This document shows positions 47,106 to 58,401 of a stretch of 64,000 nt of DNA, piece after piece. Made by a program: the position numbers and the translations under genes. The notes below the pieces were generated by a model that saw only the letters and a list, made by a program, of their open reading frames with translations, had not been told where the DNA came from and did not search any database. Numbering within the stretch: position 1 is the stretch's first letter; the number at the start of each line of letters is the position of its first letter. The stretch is from Stenopsyche tienmushanensis (Eukaryota; Arthropoda; Insecta; Trichoptera; Stenopsychidae). Where the stretch lies: NCBI GenBank assembly GCA_008973525.1, contig WACJ01000405.1, positions 620,001-684,000 on the forward strand, in the 5' to 3' direction.

Positions 47106-49718
47106 AATTCATCAATCCATTTTGGATCAGAACCAAATGACAAGAAAATCTGTTGGATGATTACTTTTTGATATAAATGAGAATAAAACTGGTCTGATAT
47201 CATTTAATTTTTCATCATCTAGGTTAAATAGATAAAGATATTTTTTATATCCCATAAGAATATGATTTGCAATTCGTTATGAAGTACACGTGCACACTCG
47301 TTATTATATGTGGATAGTTCGTGCGGCATCCAAATGCTTATTCTATTATTTTTTTACTCTTTTTTTAATGATTTTCTTGCATTCCAGCTTTAAGATTAAA
47401 AAAATCATCATCTAATAGGTTCTTCATCAGTCTAAAAATTAATATTTAACTATCTTTTGCATATAGGTAATTATGGATATGAGTTTTAAGTAGGGGAGGA
47501 TCTATAGTTTTGTAGTGAAATTATTATTAATTTTTAAATTATATCTTGATTATTGCTGCAAATCCAATCGTTTATGGATAGTCCTGCCCCATTTTATCAA
47601 TCGTCTCATTGTTTGCAAATTTAAATCCAGAATATTGGGTATAGCTGGATTGACATGATTTTTTGATACAGAGATTTGTTTCCACCATCTGGATTTAAAC
47701 CTTTATAATTCCAGAATCCAATCCACTATACTAACACTTGATTATCATGATCTTAAGCTCTAATAATCAATGATTTCCGAGAAAATAAAGCTCAAACATT
47801 GCTGATAATCCCGATCTACAAAGTAAGATCCAATGAATTTGAATAGTCAATATTTAATCAATTCTATTTCATATTATTATTCAAGATATTCAAGCATTTT
47901 TTATATTGGATTCCTTGGATAGTCTCCAGCACATAGTTGCATATTAAAATAACGTACGGCTTTCGGCAAACATTTGAGAAGCCCTTGTTTGAACTAATAG
48001 AAAAACCTAACAGTTTCGATAGGTTGCACCCTTTCACCTATAGTCTCTGTTAAATATTGGTTTTTCTTGCTGTGTATAGCAAGCGCATGGAAAGCACGTT
48101 GTTTGCTACGTTTATTGGGACGTGTATGGACCGCTTTGTTAGCCCGAGGCCCAAAATGCTTTCCAATAATTGAAAATATACATTATTTAAAACATGATTA
48201 TCGTGTTCCGTTATTAACGCTTTCAAATATATGAATTGAATTTCGAAACTCAATGGAATCATTTCATATTCCCACAGTGGGGATCAATGGCAACATTTTC
48301 GCATATCACAATTGACATGTGTGATTAAGGCAAATATTTAATAATTTATTCAATACGTCCACGTCCCGATCTAATTATTCAATATTTGTTTCTGAGTATT
48401 TGTATGTATTTTAATATTACATCATTAGCTCTACAAATACCGCACGCACAGATCTGTGCGTTTCAATAGATCAACTTAATACACAAAAATACCACGTTAA
48501 ACTTAATTTCATTCAATATTATATTTAACTAAAACATTATTAAAACAATTTTAATTTCTAGTTTAAACAAATCAAAACCAATAGATCCGTTTTTGGGTCA
48601 AAATGGCAGCTAAAAATGTTTACACACATTTTTCTTTACAAATATTTTTTATGGATAAAAATGTTAGCTTGCCTAAAATTACCCTTTTTTAGTTAAGCTC
48701 TTATATTTTTTTTAGCATCAATCGATTTTCGCATACACATTCATCATTTCTCTTCTGAGGTTTTACCGCACAAGCGAAATAAAGTGAGATAATTTACAGT
48801 GAGTGTGTGGAATTATATAACTTGAATATATTTGCTGGTGGAAATGTATCAAGTTCACTGACAGTAAAGCAAAAGTTTTTATAAAAATAAACCTTATTTT
48901 ATTAAAAAACACTAGACATTTGGTTAACTTAAACAAATTTATATTTATTTATTTGTATTATCACGCAAGCCAAAGTTTGATTTTCACTCATTTTATCATT
49001 GTAACTATATTCCAAAATTGACTTTAATGAGGCTCAAGCTGTGGATATTTTAGAATATCAAAATATTTTATTCATATTCTCTAATTCTTAGTGATATTGT
49101 GTTAAGTAGCCACATGCGCTCTAGTATAATTAGGGTAAACAAAATAAAAATAAGCTTAAATCGACATTGAGCTATAAATCTAAATATTCAGATTCAAGAG
49201 TAAAGTTAATCCAACAAAACTTGCATCATGAAATAATATACTGAGCCAAAGAGAAGCCTTAATTGAGACCAACAAAGGGTTAATATATAATCATGATCAA
49301 ATATTTTCAAGTTTGCGACAAGAATTTGAGCAGCAGTTTTGCAACTTCAAAAAGGTTGAACTACTTCTCGGAAAATTTTCAACCCATTAAAACCCTTCAT
49401 CAGAAATAGAGCTATTAGCTTATTAATATTATTAAATGCTAAAGTGTATTAGCTCAAGTGCAAAATATGTATGGCTTCTCATCTGAAAACAAGATAATCC
49501 AACAAGGGAAGAAGCCACCATTTTAATTTAGCAACCTCGCAACATCTCGATATCTGCAATCAATATTTAATATCTTACCAAAAATTCAATGCCTCCCAAA
49601 AAAATCACCCCTCTCTAATGGTTTTCCCTTTTAAATGGAAGGCCTTTTTGAATAAGTTTACTATCGGTTCATAGATAAGGTTTGCATAGCAGGAAGTAAG
49701 GGATACAGAAAGTGTTCG
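47106..49718. other. AT-rich DNA; palindrome at 48445-48462; no gene seen
   Basis: The stretch is AT-rich and without long frames. At 48445 lies the perfect 18-bp palindrome ACGCACAGATCTGTGCGT. It is followed by DNA that resembles the region after 59962 (gatccgtttttgggtcaaaa against atctgtttttaagtcaaaat), so 48.4-48.7 and 59.9-60.2 kb may be two copies of one old element. Its class is not determined. Confidence 0.35.
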
Positions 49719-50139
49719 TGGCAGCGCTCGCACGCGGGTCCGTTTTGCTTTCGGACCGTTATGTACCCCGGGCGGATGGGATGGAAGTATATGGGCGTCG
49801 TACAGAAAAACTCTCGACTTCTTTATTTAACACGAGAGATAGAGAGGGAGATATCTGGCTGCGGGAAGGACTTCTTCCCGCAGCCAAGGCTAACCGACGA
49901 CGCCTCATGATTCCCTCCTCCTACGCGTCACCGCCAAACCGATAACAGTGCACGCTCCATAAGCAATCGCTGTCATTATTCCAGACGTACCCGCAGCACC
50001 ATAAAAGATGGCACTGTTAAATTAACACATTGCGCTTTAAGAGAGATAAAAGATGTCGCTGTTAATCTTGCAAATTAAATCTACACAGATGAACAGCACC
50101 ATTGGATGGAGATGAAATTTTGCTCATGCTACAAAAGTA
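49719..50139 (+). repeat. Palindromic-core repeat family P, longest copy 7
   Basis: It starts gcagcgctcgcacgcgggtc and contains a first hairpin GGTCCG-TTTTGCTTT-CGGACC (about 49737-49757), a gggatggaagtatatgggcg box, then gagatatctggctgc, the central hairpin CTGCGGGAAG-GACTT-CTTCCCGCAG (about 49858-49882), CCAAGGCTAACCGACGACG, ctacgcgtcaccgcc, gttaaattaacacattgc and aaatctacacagatgaacag. Of the long copies it keeps the most hairpin pairing. The first hairpin resembles the palindrome of family B. No A-tail or TIR is seen. Confidence 0.8.
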
Positions 50140-50140
50140 T

Positions 50141-50247
50141 GAATTATTATTATACCAAGATAAAGACCACAATTGCGAGATCGGAGAAACCAGTCTTGGA
50201 TAGACCAGGCCTTCCTGCGGCCAAGACGATCGGTCGGACCCCAAGCA
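50141..50247 (+). repeat. Palindromic-core repeat family P, short copy 8, abutting copy 7
   Basis: The text runs gaattattattataccaaga, ccacaattgcgagatcgg, agtcttggatagaccaggcc, ttcctgcggccaagacgatc and ggtcggacc. It aligns with 19379-19490 (minus) and 41402-41474. The left arm is altered, so the hairpin is weak (CAGGCCTTCCTG remains). It directly follows the long copy, so it may be a tandem or nested insertion. Confidence 0.6.
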
Positions 50248-50416
50248 TTTTTACCTATAATTTTTCCTTCTATTTTACAGAATGATTGTTGTTTTTCAGA
50301 TTGATCCATATGTTTTATTATTTAAATCTTCTACATAGATCATGAGACCTTTCTCAATTATTATTGGGAGTGTATAAGCAATATGTTTAGCACTAATAAA
50401 CGACCCTACCAAATTG
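50248..50416. other. AT-rich spacer, nothing seen
   Basis: No coding or repeat signal. Confidence 0.45.
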
Positions 50417-50418
50417 TA

Positions 50419-50434
50419 TTAGGTTGTCCTATAG
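50419..50434 (+). mobile_element. Solo mariner-type terminal repeat
   Basis: TA (50417-50418) followed by TTAGGTTGTCCTATAG matches the terminal repeat of the mariner at 19259 (TTAGGTTGTCCCATAGG on its own strand). It runs directly into the 16-bp hairpin at 50439-50477 and repeat E. No transposase follows. Confidence 0.5.
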
Positions 50435-50438
50435 TGAA

Positions 50439-50477
50439 GCTTCAATGCACAAGAATAGCACTCTTGTGCATTGAAGC
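50439..50477. other. Perfect 16-bp hairpin at start of repeat E copy 2
   Basis: GCTTCAATGCACAAGA (50439-50454) pairs perfectly with TCTTGTGCATTGAAGC (50462-50477) around ATAGCAC. The right arm is part of repeat E (compare cactcttgtacattgaagc at 24782). The left arm is absent from copy 1, so the left arm looks like a fold-back duplication of the E start. Confidence 0.85.
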
Positions 50478-50902
50478 CCCGAGGCGGACAGAGACAGAGA
50501 GAACTTAGCGCAGTTCGGGAGACTGAGACGAAGAGCTTCTTCATATGCATCGCATGATTGTATAGATCGTTAAGCCCAAATTTATCGACTTATAATGATT
50601 TCGATTTCAAGTGTGTTATTTGTTTACGCAAAGAAACGACCGAATATTGTGTGTTATCGAGAGTGTTTGTTTATTTAACTGCTTGCCATTCTTCGCTGCG
50701 CGTTGAATGAGTCTTTGTTCAATTATCATTTCCTTCTAAAGGAGGAGCAAATGTTATCAAATGTTTATTTACAATTGACTCTGCCTCGAATTAAATATTG
50801 TCTTACGCTGATTAGGAGCTGACAGAAAGTAATCGGCGTAAAGCGATTATGACATCAACGACTTCATCGATTTTAAATTTGCTCACTAACGAAAAGGTTA
50901 AT
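50458..50902 (+). repeat. Long repeat family E, copy 2
   Basis: It is a direct repeat of 24781-25262. The central 250 bp is almost base-for-base the same. Copy 2 has ttatcaaatg and ctgcctcgaattaa DNA in place of the longer segment in copy 1. It is immediately followed by the target site of a Jockey LINE. No frame or known termini. Confidence 0.85.
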
Positions 50903-50929
50903 CTAACATAAGTTCACTATAACCCATAC

Positions 50930-51815
50930 CGAAGCTATCTTGTTCTCCGTGAAACGGAAAAATCTTCGAATTGACCCAATAGTCGTCGGGTCCAGCTCTA
51001 TCGAGTGGAAACCCCAAGTGAAATACTTGGGGGTGACTTTAGATAGAAGACTGAGGTGGGGAGCACAGGTGTCGGTGACTCGTGCCCGCGGATTAGCAGC
51101 TATGGGGGCGCTGCACTCCATATTTCGTCGGCGCAGTGCTCTCTCGGCCTCTAACAAATTTTTATTATACAAAACGCTGATTCGACCTACACTCACATAC
51201 GCCGCTCCCATCTGGAGCAATATATGCAACACCAACTACAATAAACTTCAAATCGTACAAAACAAAGCCATAAAAATTGTTTTCAATACATTTCCATACA
51301 CTAATCTTAAACGTTTTCACAATAAAATTAAGCTTCCTCTTATAAAGAATTTTTTTCATAAGCTAACACTCAATTTTTACTCAAAAATTCCAAATCACAC
51401 CAATCATCTCATATCTACACTCGGCGAATATACCACTCAAAACAATAATTTTAGATACGTTCACAAAATGCCTAAACATATTTTACTATAGTTGATAGTC
51501 ATGAATGCGCGACGTATGAAGGATATATGATTGATTGATTAAATTATTTATTTTGTTTAGTTTGTAAGATAGTTTTTAAGGAATGTCGCAAAGGGGTTTT
51601 AAGTCTCCTATTTTTCCCCCTATATATATACAAAAATTAAATTAACTCTTATTATGTAAAATTTATTATAACTAAAATATATACTTGTAATTAAGATAAG
51701 GATAGTAATCTAAGACTTAAATTGTTAATCCATTTTTATGTAATTGTGTATATTGATACACCATTTTACCTTGCTATATTATATTTATTGAATAAAGGTT
51801 TATAAATAAAAAAAA
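50930..51815 (+). mobile_element. Jockey-clade LINE, 5'-truncated, with 14-bp target duplication
   Basis: ACTATAACCCATAC occurs at 50916-50929 and again at 51816-51829, directly flanking the insert: a clear target-site duplication. The insert starts within the reverse transcriptase gene, continues to a natural stop at 51491, then a 320-bp AT-rich 3' UTR, a polyadenylation-like AATAAAGG and a terminal A-rich tail. Truncated 5' end, A-tail and TSD together are the mark of target-primed reverse transcription. The uninterrupted frame and perfect TSD suggest a relatively recent insertion. Confidence 0.95.
50931..51491 (+). pseudogene. Jockey-clade ORF2 C-terminus (reverse transcriptase end)
   Basis: There are 186 open codons with no stops until the natural end. 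They begin EAILFSVKRKNLRIDP, matching the KTEAILFS motif after the catalytic palm. Next come VKYLGVTLDRRLRWGAQVS (the YLGxxLDxxLxW motif 6/7 area of Jockey RT), RRSALSASNKFLLYKTLI, RPTLTYAAPIWSN and KLQIVQNKAIKI (the thumb region: RPxxTYxxxxW and Q..QNKxLR). The catalytic YADD box lies upstream and is missing because of truncation. It cannot encode an active enzyme. Confidence 0.95.
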
Positions 51816-51829
51816 ACTATAACCCATAC

Positions 51830-54079
51830 TTTTGATAAAATTATACATGTTTTTTCGTCAGAAATATACTTATTATTCCATGGACTCCTTCGTCAAAATA
51901 ATTGTAAGCAGCAAATCGTACATGAGAATTCTCTCTCGCCGCTTATGGAAACATCTTAATATTTCATTTCTGGAATTGCTCGGTCATTAATATGTAACGA
52001 CTGTTTGTAAAGGCTTTATTATGAATGTTCACCGAAAATACATTTACCGAAAAGATAAATAGGCCTGGTCTGCTTTGGATAGAAGGAAAAAATAAACGAC
52101 AGGGTGAAATGTGAGAAATCTCTTCACGCACACATTGGCGCTATAAGAACGCATTTGGATCGGCACAAAATTGGGGTCACATTTGAATATCCCCCACAGC
52201 AAAAAATTTTTTAGAACGTTCATCATAACATTATTTTTCCTTCTTTTTAATATTCGGAATAAATTCGCAGTATATTTCTATTTTCGTTTTTTTTCAAAAA
52301 AAATCATTTACATATTTCGACCCAAGGTGTGGATGAAAGAAATATTCTCATCATGAGAAGAATATCGCCATTCAAACAATACACATACAACACCGAGTGT
52401 TGTCGCTGTTTACTTCTCGTAATTATAACTATGTTTACAGGATTAAAATGCTCGAAATTTGAAAGGGTTAGAGGCTTTGTCGTATTGACCAGGCGGACTC
52501 CATAAAACATTCACTATTGAAAAATTACTACAATAACAGGCTGAATTACCATAATTTAATTCAAAAATTCAATGCATATATATCGCGAGATACGAGGGGG
52601 GCCTAATCTATTGTTCGGCGACGTACATACGTCAAAGCAAAGTATACACTTCGGTTATTTAATTTATACCCCTCTTAAATACGCCTAACCCCCTATAAGA
52701 CTTGTCTCAAAAGCCATCCAGAAAAAAACGATATTAAATTGCAATCCTATAACTGTAGAATGATCCAAAATTATTGCACTAAAATAAAAATTAAAAAATA
52801 TGTAATACAATTTCATTTAATTTCGGACGGATTTTCGCAGGGCTTCATTTGATTATTGACCTATTATTTAAATTTATTTCTACTTTTGCTTCACATGCGG
52901 GCCGACGAAGTGATTGTGATGAATTTAATTTTGTCTAAGCTCTCAATTTGGATTTACTCAATAAAATCGTGATCAGAATTATAATTTCATCCATGGAGTT
53001 GAAATTAAGCGCACTCGTTATAAGCGTGATTTTAAGCAATTATTTGATTCATCGGTCGTTATAGCCGTGTTTTTATAAATATTTAAATTCATATTCTATT
53101 ACATTGACATAATAAATCAAATAGTATTAAAAGAAGGTCAACTTTGTGTCTAAAATAGAAATTTGATTTAATTAGAAGATACAAACGAATTAATATCTAA
53201 AAGCTCTATTTTACAATTCAAAGCATTTAATTTAATGATATTGCTTCAAATAACACTATTTGCGGGATGTTTCTATTAAATTATCAGACATTTCTTTACA
53301 TATTAATTTAATTAAACCTGTAAAGTTCGTTAATTACGTTTATTTTGGATAAAGGATAATTTACTTTATCCTTTGATTAATAGTTGAGATACAAAGTTAT
53401 ATTGGCTTAATGCTAATTTACGACACAATTTAAAATAATAATTATATAATAGTGTGTGTTTATCTTTCATATCAAATGAGTTATTTCGCTCTTTGTGCGT
53501 TCGTTATTTATAGAAAGCAATCATAGAACTTTTCGTTTTATTCATCGCGAAAATCTCGGAAATTTAATAACCCCAAAAGAACACCACTACCAATGACGGT
53601 TGATAAAAATAATAGAGAGAAATTTCTATGGAAAATAATTAATAAGTTGCGATTAGTGCCGGATCGCCCTGTCCCCCATTGCCCCCTTTTAGACAGTACA
53701 TTAATCTCTTTGAAATTTCATGTTTTTATTTACATTTCAAGCAAGTCAAATCTTGCCAAACCAAACAAACAATAAATTGCGAAGTCAATGCGTCGTGAAA
53801 CTCGACACTAATGCCGTGTGTTATATGAGAATCCCGTGTTAATTCGCCATGGGGTAATTCTGATCAGCTAACGATAATCTATAACGCGGCCTACGTGAGG
53901 CTTCAACGCGTTGTCTATAATTTATGAATGCAACATTTGTATACGCCATCGCAATAAAGGACGGGCATATTAACCACCTGAGAGCTAATAATGATTTCGT
54001 CGAAAGCTCCCGGAGCCGGGACTGGGAGGGAAGCTTTTAAAATAAGCTGTAGCCCTCGATGTGTTCGACGATAACGAGC
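51830..54079. other. AT-rich unique DNA, no gene seen
   Basis: Short frames only. No repeats shared within the window were recognised. Near 53.8 kb GC content rises. Confidence 0.45.
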
Positions 54080-54100
54080 ATCTTCAGACTGTCTGAAGAT
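54080..54100. other. Near-perfect 21-bp palindrome
   Basis: ATCTTCAGAC-T-GTCTGAAGAT is a 10-bp inverted repeat with a one-base centre. It lies in a GC-richer patch (53880-54270) that has a 122-codon minus-strand frame without recognised similarity. A dimeric transcription-factor site or the inner end of a transposon are both possible. Confidence 0.75.
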
Positions 54101-54483
54101 CTGTATCGTGTATGGAGCAACCCTGTAATAAGAATTTAATATCTCATCCGCATGTGAATGATTAATCCTCTTACGATAGAGCTTTGTGAAAGCTCGGGAT
54201 ACAGACGGGACAACTAAGAGCGATTTACTATTTGCTGCATTAGTTCGGGATGATTTTAACGCTGTAATAATAGAACATAACAAATTAATATTGCTTAAAA
54301 CAATACATTATTTTATTATTTTATATGACTTATTTTGAGTGTTCTTACAGGACACACAAACAAACAAATTTAGATTGTATTAATATTATTATACATGACA
54401 CATAATTAATTAATTCATTTGTATTTAAATATATACCAGTTATGAAGGCGGTTGAATGATGTCAAAAAATCTTCTTTTCTTTT
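54101..54483. other. Unique DNA, nothing further seen
   Basis: AT content rises again after 54290. No coding or repeat signal is accepted. Confidence 0.4.
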
Positions 54484-54585
54484 ATGTACGGAGAGAGAGG
54501 TTACAGTTATGAGCCTGTGGAAGGACATCTTTCCGCAGTCAAGGCTACCCGACGGTTCTACGCGTTACTACAAAGCAAAAAGCAG
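54484..54585 (+). repeat. Palindromic-core repeat family P, copy 9
   Basis: The text tgtacggagagagaggttac, then gagcctgtggaaggac, atctttccgcagtcaaggct and acccgacggttctacgcg follows the core order of the long copies. The hairpin is TGTGGAAG-GACAT-CTTTCCGCAG with one mismatch. Both ends are truncated. Confidence 0.6.
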
Positions 54586-56321
54586 TACATGGCAATAATT
54601 GAAATATATGTCGTTTTTCTGAACAATTTTAATCTAGGGAATGTTATCTATATAGACCAACAATGATATTGCGTGAGGGATGCCATTTCGCCCAAAAAAA
54701 ATAAGTTTTTGACCAATATTGCACGTTATGGTGTTGCATTATTACAATATTTACCCACATGAATATTTCATGCAATTATTAAAGTTGTAATTAGCATGAC
54801 TTTACTCTGCTTATTAGTATTATACAAAATTAATTGAAAATTTTCATACTATAAAATATGGAAACGTAAATAAATATTAACATGTTCCAGTCCCCGCAGA
54901 GGAGTTAGAGAGAGGTGGTGTTTTTGTTTTCTGGAAGCTTTAAAGAGTAATCATGCATAAAAATTTTAATCCAAGAAAGGAGAAGTTTGAATATTTTGAG
55001 AAATGGAATGAGTATAGGGCAACATAACAAAATTTGGAATTAACGGTATTTAACATAATGTTCCAATATCAAGTTAAGGAAATCATTGAACTGGAAAAGA
55101 GATAAATCATACCAAGGAGAAACAATATAAAATGTGTAAGAAATGTAATGAGACATGTAAAATATAATAATATTTGACAGATAGACATACTTTTATTATA
55201 AAATATTTTTGTGAAATTTGCCAATTAAATGTCTTGTTTTTGAACTCCCAAATATTTAATTGTATTTGTAAAAGGCTAACGTATGTTTTGTGTTTATAAA
55301 AGTTTCGGTGGGAACGCTTAAAAATTAAATCCATCTTTTTAATTACTATGATGTTTATCATAGCTTTCATATAATTAATAGTCCAATTTGATGGCCGATG
55401 ATGTCGTTTTTTCATATTTATATAAAAAAAAAGCACATCGTCTTTATTTGGGCCCATGAAATATTAGTAACATACTGAGCTACAAAACATTATTAAATTT
55501 CTTTCGTGATTTATATCCCTGTATATCAAAGAAAATTACTCTTCTCCAGGTCAAACAACATTAATTTTATTGCGACCAAAGGCGGTCTGATATGACACGT
55601 CCTATTAGATTAGAAGTAAACTTCTATAAAATATTACGTTCGGATAAGTGCAATATGTTGTGACCATTTAGAAGAAAATACGTTTATATCGCGTTTAATT
55701 TTGAAGATGCTTTAAAAAATATATGTATATTTATTAAAAAAATATGTTCTTGTAAGTCATAATTCTTAACAAAAATCTTAAGACAACTTCGGAGATTGTA
55801 TGTTGTTTTATATGGCCAAGGCTGGAATATAAAAAATACCATTAAAACCACGAACAACTATTAAAATATTGCAACTGGAAACTCTACATGGAATGGACAT
55901 TTTGGTGGTGCATGAACTACCCTTAAACAACAATGTACAATGGATTAATATGTACAGTATATGACTAAAATACGAAAATCCGTTTTGTATCATGCCATAA
56001 AAGAAAAAGATAATTAACGTCGCAATGAAATCAAAGAAATTCTACCATATTCATGATATTGCAAACATCTGTTTATTGCTGCCTATTTATTGTGTCTAAA
56101 GGGAACGTTCAAGAATTATTCAATATAAATACCTCATTAAGTTGATTTTATGTAATCAATGTGATAAAAATGTATTATTAAGTAAACCAGAGACTCCTAA
56201 GAATGATTGGCTTCATCGATCACCCACTCCTACAATCGCATTATGATACTGAATGTCTCAGTTCATCACAGAACACAGGCTGTTTAGGGCCTCTTGGTTA
56301 GGTTTGAACTTTTAACGAGAT
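54586..56321. other. AT-rich DNA, no gene seen
   Basis: Around 54935-55000 a tttaaagagtaatcatgcat box and tccaagaaaggagaag resemble DNA at 13.13 kb (ctaaagagtaacgatgtata), possibly an old LINE tail. A 116-codon minus-strand frame at 55107-55457 is rich in K, Y, I and F, as expected from AT-rich DNA, and is not called. Confidence 0.35.
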
Positions 56322-56436
56322 GCGGAGATCCGTTCATGGGCGCTGTTCGGGCATAGCGTCCGATCGCGAGGCGCTCCTTCGACGTGTCAGTGGTCTGAAA
56401 TTCGGACCGGTTGGATACGGAAACCTTGTAGCCAAG
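56322..56436 (+). repeat. Interspersed repeat family B, copy 5
   Basis: The core reads gttcgggcatagcgtccgat, gcgaggcgctccttcgacg, gtcagtggtctgaaattcgg and ccggttggatacggaaac. It is the cleanest match to the copies at 14.35 and 27.5 kb. Similarity is lost after gtagccaagtcag. Confidence 0.75.
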
Positions 56437-58203
56437 TCAGAAGAGGATTCTCATGTTGTTATTGTTTTTATCAACTGCATTATGATGAAATGGTCTTCTA
56501 TCAGATCGGAGCAAAGATCTAAATATGGAAAAGTTACGCGATGACAAAAATAACTGGTTTATCCCCAATATAAACAAATCTTCGACGAGAGAAATGACTC
56601 AGCTGCGAGACTTTAACAGTAATGAGCCTCTTCCCTAAGTAATATCAAGGTCATCGTAAGCACGACAAAGAAAGCACGTCTTCTAACGATCTGACCCTTC
56701 TTTGATCTATCTGATATATCTGTAATGCATAAAGTATTTACTAAAAATTGTTCCAATGCTATATTTATATGAAAGAGCTTGAAGAATTGAAAGAGATATT
56801 GAGGGTGATAATACATATATTGAAACACATTTCAGGTGCTGCATTTTGCGATAAGAGTTTCCTGAAGTCCGCTTGAGTTTTAAAGAATTTGCGAATCAAA
56901 TATTCAAACTACAATACAAACGGACCAGAATAATTTACTTTAAAATATAAACATTTTTTTAATAAAATAAACGATTATATCGCACCATCAAAATAATGGA
57001 TTAATTCCCAGTTTTATTGATATTGTTGTCTGAATAATGGTGTTAACATAGGATGCTAGGCGGATGTCTCAAATAGCTTGTTGGTATAATAGAGCCTCTT
57101 TTTTAGTACTCGATACTTCCGTATTTAATAAGGCTACATAAAAAAGGAATTAAATATGAATAGCACCTCCACGACTTGGTCATAAAAGTCTCTCGCTTCC
57201 ATTTGAAGGCTCTAATTAAGCAACTACAATATATTTCATTTGATGTCTCATTAAGTCTTTTACAGCGTCAATACTCAAAGTTGTTTATCCGGGTGACATT
57301 CCATTAAATATGTCTTCCTTGAGCAGGTAAGCAACATTTGCCATATCAGATAAATTAACAAGTACAGCCTCTGGGGCTGTTTGTCGACACCAACGTAAGA
57401 ATAGTAAAGGGTACACAGCGCGCATCGAAACGACGCTTTTACGGATGGCACTTTGTTGCCTTTCTGTGACACACACAAAGTACATATTTCAATACAGTGT
57501 CAGTATTTTATGGCCAAAATATTACATCGTTTCGTACCTTTGTCGGTGCTGAAATGAACAATAAACACGGCCAAGTACAATGTGGTTAATTAAAATATTG
57601 CGCGTGTGTGCGTAGGGGGTGCTTTTTGTTACAGGCCCCGAACGATACTATCTTTACCTATATAAAATTGGGCTTTAACTGCACACAAAGCAATGCTGAA
57701 ATTTCGGAACCGGCTGAAGAGCGTTCACAAATATTAATGTCGCTTAAAATACCGGTTTTACAGTCCCACGTACGATGTATGTGCATTTATTTCATTACTC
57801 TTTTAAAAATCGTTTAAGCGATTTAATTCTGCACATTTCATTTCACTTTGCAACGTTCCATTTACCGCTATACTTTTGCACTTTATTGCACCGAGTGCAC
57901 GATGCAGAAAGAACCCTCATTTTCAAAATGCTTTCTGTACACGTATCAGACATTAACGTCGTTTTTTAATATACTGTGATAATCTTTCACATCGTTGCTG
58001 CACATGAGCTGGAATGGCCTTTAATAACGTACGAACGTTATATCGTTTCAAATCTATTTTAACAATTATTATTTCATTAATATACTTCAATTTATAATAA
58101 GAAACATGCTATTTTTCTTATTTTCGTTAGATAGTATAAACCCCAGACTGTAAAGACTATGCTCCATGCATACTGCTCGAAGATAAACAGTCTTGCACAG
58201 GTC
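56437..58203. other. Unique DNA with a patch at 57.79-57.97 kb
   Basis: The patch 57790-57970 has few A/T runs and contains TTGCACTTTATTGCACCGAG and a GTGCACGATGCAGAAAG box. It could be conserved non-coding DNA. Two overlapping minus-strand frames (57275-57485) show no known domain. The rest is AT-rich. Confidence 0.35.
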
Positions 58204-58338
58204 TGTTTGCTATCAGATCGCGAAAAGTCCAAAGTTGGATTGAATTTTTTTTTACTCAGAAAGAGATACCAACTGCGAGACTACAAGCGATGCCAACGGG
58301 AAGAACAAGTCTTCCCACGATCAAAGCTATCAACCAAC
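58204..58338 (+). repeat. Palindromic-core repeat family P, copy 10
   Basis: Landmarks: tttgctatcagatcgcg, agataccaactgcgagac, gatgccaacgggaagaac, the hairpin GGGAAGA-ACAAG-TCTTCCC (about 58299-58317), then acgatcaaagctatcaacca. It aligns best with 32110-32215 and keeps the hairpin that copy has lost. Confidence 0.65.
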
Positions 58339-58401
58339 TTAATTGCCCTTTTCTTCTGATCTTCTGCGTTTAAACATCGCTCACGTGCTCAAAAACGAGA
58401 C

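Noticed and set aside
24781..50902. CRISPR-like or satellite array from repeat E
   Set aside because: Only two copies 26 kb apart, no spacers of regular size; the context is eukaryotic.
53915..54283. 122-codon minus-strand frame
   Set aside because: No known motif; contains the palindrome at 54080 and shows no exon signals.
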